Assembly: GCF_004193775.1 (NCBI RefSeq)
Contig: NC_041003.1
Coordinates: 43,467,611 to 43,531,610, forward strand
DNA from: Glycine soja
Taxonomy: Eukaryota; Streptophyta; Magnoliopsida; Fabales; Fabaceae
Reading direction: 5' to 3'
DNA: 64,000 nucleotides
Part shown: piece after piece, positions 60,601-64,000 of the stretch
Layout: every line of letters starts with the position of its first letter
Position numbering within the stretch: position 1 is the stretch's first letter
The notes under the pieces: generated by a model
Seen by the model: only the letters and a program-made list of their open reading frames with translations
The model's database searches: none
What the model was told of the DNA's origin: nothing
Made by a program: the position numbers and the translations under genes

Positions 60601-60869
60601 GATGGTGGAAAATAGACTTAGGTGGTTTGGGCATGTAGAGAGAAGACCGGTAGACTCTGTAGTGAAGAGAGTAGACCAGATGGAGAGAAGACAAACAATT
60701 CGAGGCAGAGGAAGACCCAAAAAGACTATAAGAGAGGTTATCAAAAAGGATCTCGAAATTAATGGTTTGGATAGAAGTATGGTACTTGATAGAACATTAT
60801 GGCGGAAGTTGATCCATGTAGCCGACCCCACCTAGTGGGATAAGGCGTTGTTGTTGTTGTTGTTGTTGT
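57692..60869 (+). mobile_element. Near-intact RTE-type LINE with endonuclease and reverse transcriptase
   Basis: Flanked by a perfect 20-bp target duplication (57672-57691 and 60870-60889) and ending in a TTG-repeat tail, so both ends are defined. One frame from the ATG at 57803 to 60835 would encode about 1,010 residues, broken only by TAG at 58367 (codon 189). Endonuclease motifs: RFGTWNIGTLTGK, CLQETKW, ISGYAPQ, FLGGDLNGHVG, and CSQIDFFL. Reverse transcriptase motifs: AVGPDNIPIEVWK, NYRGIKLMSHIMKLWERVI, GFMPGRST, FIDLEKAYDRVP, GLHQGSTLSPYLF, and the catalytic FADD at about 60062. It ends with RGRGRPKKT and the common WR-LIHVADPT. The single long frame, lack of a separate gag-like frame and the TTG tail indicate the RTE clade. 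GC content is higher than the surroundings. It sits in an intron position of the PLC pseudogene, same strand. Confidence 0.95.
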
Positions 60870-61168
60870 ATGTCTTTTTGTTAGCTTAAAATTAAACTTA
60901 AGTAGCTCTCTTTTACTCTGGCGCCAAGACATGTAGAAAACCCTACACATGGTTTTCTAATATTACGTGGATTATATGTTAGTCTTTTAAAAGTTTTAGT
61001 CTATTAATTTGTTTTTTAAAAAGTCTCTTTGCCAAGGATTTTAAGAAAATTCCTTAAAAAAAACTTCAGGTAAATTAGTCTCTAAAAGATTTCATCCACC
61101 GCCAAATTAGTTACTATAAGATTTTGTCATGAATATATAAGCATATTATATCTTTGAAAGCAAGAGAC

Positions 61169-61592
61169 GGATTCGGCAAATTTACAAAAGTGGAGTAATT
61201 TTTAAAAAAAAATTACATGAATGAGTAGATTTTAAAGATATTATATAGGTAAATCGTGTTTTATATGAAATCGTATTTTAAAATACAAGAACATTGTAAT
61301 TAAAAAAAAATACTAAAATTATATTTTGGATTATGATTTCAGTCTTTTTTTTAAAAAAACCTAAAATATTTGAAATTATGATTTAAACATGACTTTAGTA
61401 TTTAATATATATATATAATACTTGAAATTGTGTTTTAATCACAACTTCAATGTTTTTTTTATAAAAAAAAATTAATTCTAAAGTCATATTTTAAAATAAG
61501 ACTTATATATAATCTATAATATTTTTAAAATTTACTCATTCCTATAATTCCTTAAAAAATTATCCAACTGTAAATTTGCCAAAAGATTCACT
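61169..61592. mobile_element. MITE-like element with about 80-bp inverted ends
   Basis: The left arm ggcaaatttacaaaagtgga then gtaatttttaa, and the reverse complement of the right arm (ggcaaatttacagttggata then attttttaag), align in register. Both continue to gaatgagta(g/a)attttaaa(g/a)atattata. The AT-rich interior contains repeated ttgaaattatg/ttgaaattgtg words. No coding capacity. It lies between the LINE and the PLC Y-domain exon. Confidence 0.7.
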
Positions 61593-63638
61593 TAGTAAAT
61601 ATTGGGGACAATTGCTCCCGCAAACTTTTGGAAATTTCTTAACAAGATGATGTGTAATTATAATTTGTCCACGTGGTTTCAACTTTGAAATACAGTATAA
61701 AAAACTAATCCTTAGTATGAGTCTTGTTCTCACAAATTTATATTAAGTATTGTCTCATACAGTAATCTATACCAAAAATAATATGATAATTTCATTAATA
61801 TTTGAGACACTGATTTGGTAATTAAATTCTTTGAAAATCTAAAATGAAGTTCATCGATATTTTCTTTAACCATGTTATTCACCATTACAATCAATGACAT
61901 TGTTCCATCCTTCAGATTCACCCAAAAAAATTTGCTTAGAATATATCCAAAGGGTACTCGTCTGAACTCGTCTAATTACGATCCCATGATTGGATGGATG
62001 CATGGAGCTCAAATGGTAGCGTTTAATATGCAGGTTAGACTTTGTTTTCCATACATTTGGCAATTGAGAATGAAGAAAACTCACTCGAAACTAGTACTCC
62101 TGGTATTTTGATTGCGTGACGAGTGTCTATCAGTTGATTAAATATTGTGCATGAATTCTTATAAACCTTGATTCTTGAGTTTGTTTCCTACTTATATTAA
62201 AAAAAAAAACACACAGTTTGGTGCTTTAGTTAATTATGCACATATCACAATTTGTAGAAGACAGTTAGAATCCCCAAATGGTTAGGATAAGCAAAACAAT
62301 AAAACCTAATTATATTAATATTAATAATAATATGAATAAAACAGAGCTTCACTAGGCCACATAAACTAAGATTTTTCATTAACCATTTAAAAAAAAAAAA
62401 ACTTACACGCCTCATTGTTTGGTGAATGGTGTTACTTCTTTATTCCCTAGTAGTCTAAGAGGAAGTATATAAAGCAGAACAATGCAGAGCAGAACCAAAC
62501 TCAGCATTTCAATACCCTATAATGGCTTGCAAAAACCGCATGAAAATCTTTTCTACATTCTTATTAGTTCTTGCAATGCTAAGAAATTATGTTTCTACTT
62601 TCCTTTATTTATCATAATGAATATAAAACATAACAGGTTTCATGTTTACTTGCAATTTCTTTAACTTAAAGGGTGGTGCCGTGGTGGGCACCATCTTAGG
62701 TACATGGAAGGAATTTTCGGAGCCAATGGTGGCTGTGGTTATGTTAAGAAATCAGACATACTGTTAAATGTTGGTCCTAATAATGAGGTTTTTGATCCAA
62801 GAGCAATTCGACCAGTCCAGAAAATTCTTCAGGTGAAGGGAATGTGCATCTCTATTCATATTTTTTTTGATAAAGAAAAGCGCAAAATAATCTTCAATCC
62901 TCATCTAATTTAAATATGAATAAAGCAGGTTTTGGTATACATGGGTGAAGGGTGGCGTTCAGATTTTGGCCCAACACATTTCGATTTTTATTCCCCTCCT
63001 GACTTCCGTGTACAGGTAATACTTTTGATAGAAATTGAGTTTTTAAATTTTGTCATTGGTTTTTTGTAGTAGTAATGTTATTTGTTCATAACATTTTCAT
63101 ACACTTTCCCATCAATGTTAAGATAGAAACTTTTCCACTTTAATTAATGGAAAGATAAATTGGAGTAATTGAACCCATTAATTAATATACTTAATGGTAA
63201 AAAAACACATTTTGAGGCAGCATTCTTTTGTATCTTTCAAGTACAAAAACATCATTTGCTCTAGCACTAAAACATTAAAATGACCAAACCTGACAACCAT
63301 GTAACATAAAAAATACATTAATGATGATGTATCTTCTTCAGGTTGGTATTCGTGGTGTCCCAGATGACAAAGATACAAAATACAGCAGAACAATTGAAGA
63401 TGATTGGGTACCAGTGTGGAATGAGGAGTTCAGCTTTCCATTGACAGTTCCAGAATTGGCCCTCTTCTACATCAAAGTTGTTGAGCGTGACTTTTCTGGG
63501 AGACATGATTTTGGTGGACAAACATGTCTTCCAGTGTCCGAACTAAGACAAGGCATTCGTGCAGTTCGTTGAAGAGGTGAACTTTACAAGTCTGTAAGGC
63601 TTCTCATCCAATTTCATTTTGTTGATACTACTGCATAG

Positions 63639-64000
63639 AATTCTCTCTTGTCATGTTAACTGCATATATAGGTGCTAAACTACTAATGTAGTTAATTAAC
63701 TGATTACCCCACAAAACCATTTTCGTATATCAGAAGAAAAAAAATGTTAATTTATTCATGGACTGTCAACTGTTATTGTGTTTGTGGCTTCTTACAGAGT
63801 GGTTGTGTTTTAAGATTGATTATGTGATTGAAATGAAATTCCGATTAAACTCCATGCATATATCTATCTATAATCTATTCATATTATTGTTGGCAATGGG
63901 TTTGGTTTATTGGTCAACCTCCTGCTCCTGATAATTGCGTGGCTCTTAAGTTTGAATGTACAAGTCCCTTGTTGATAAGTATTATTTAATCTGATTACAA
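63639..64000. other. 3' flank of the PLC pseudogene to window end
   Basis: AT-rich sequence following the last PLC block. It may hold the former 3' UTR. No gene or repeat was recognised. Confidence 0.5.

Larger units (their letters stand above)
55490..63638 (+). pseudogene. PLC: Phosphoinositide-specific phospholipase C pseudogene
   Basis: Exon blocks: about 55490-55547 ([18 protein letters not shown], end of the EF-hand lobe); 55839-56035 (X domain, [16 protein letters not shown] with catalytic His, [17 protein letters not shown]); 56564-56703 (KACLNAIKEYAFFASPYPVV); 56814-57015; about 61890-62034 (Y domain, [15 protein letters not shown] and [14 protein letters not shown]); 62672-62832 ([14 protein letters not shown]); 62929-63015; and 63342-63638 (C2 domain, WVPVWNEEFSFPLTVPEL, DFGGQTCLPV). 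Plant PLCs cleave PIP2 at the plasma membrane. Lesions: no start or EF-hand exons; a frameshift before the EDH segment near 56655-56663; an extra A in a poly-A run near 56910; the exon that should precede the Y-domain block not found; and TGA at 63570 before RGELYKSVRLL. A LINE and a MITE lie between 57015 and 61890. Confidence 0.92.

Noticed and set aside
58366..60835. Minus-strand open frames of up to 139 codons over the LINE
   Set aside because: Antisense shadows of the reverse transcriptase frame, with no independent motif.

Overview
The window is nuclear DNA of a flowering plant. Every intact gene has plant-type GT-AG introns, the intergenic DNA is very AT-rich, and it is full of degraded transposons, MITE-like inverted repeats and LINE debris. 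The encoded proteins look dicot, and the overall texture suggests a legume such as Glycine. That last step is my inference from familiarity with such sequences, not a database result.

Five genes look intact. In order: (1) minus strand 182-5057, an RRM plus CCCH zinc-finger protein of the RBMX2/Ist3 splicing-factor type with a long charged RD/RE-rich tail; (2) minus strand 6793-9156, a plastid-type cis-prenyltransferase; (3) plus strand 17895-22435, DDB2, the UV-damage recognition WD40 subunit; (4) minus strand 33363-38879, a vacuolar cation/H+ exchanger (CAX) in 11 exons; (5) plus strand 47493-51125, a pfkB-family inositol 3-kinase (MIK). They do not form an operon or pathway; they are unrelated housekeeping and stress genes.

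Between them lie broken genes. These are a partial second copy of the cis-prenyltransferase (12.3-13.4 kb), a gutted PDR-type ABC transporter resembling ABCG31 (24.1-32.4 kb), an internal fragment of Elongator subunit ELP5 (54.2-55.4 kb), and a phosphoinositide phospholipase C pseudogene starting almost directly after it (55.5-63.6 kb).

The mobile-element record is unusually readable. A near-intact RTE-type LINE (57692-60869) sits in the PLC pseudogene inside a perfect 20-bp target duplication, with one in-frame stop. The ABC-transporter pseudogene holds a nested insertion: a TTAA-flanked inverted-repeat element rich in GGT/GAT triplets, itself split by a 2.65-kb solo LTR with a 5-bp target duplication. 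A MITE in the cis-prenyltransferase intron has its empty site preserved in the pseudogene copy. Several other MITE-like inverted repeats, AT microsatellites and short minisatellites are listed.

I found no CRISPR array, rRNA, convincing tRNA, or evidence for a new multi-gene system. The most unusual structure is the ELP5-PLC junction, where a scrap of PLC exon sits between 36-bp direct repeats. Exon boundaries were set by hand from splice consensus and reading-frame continuity. Five intact gene models close in frame.
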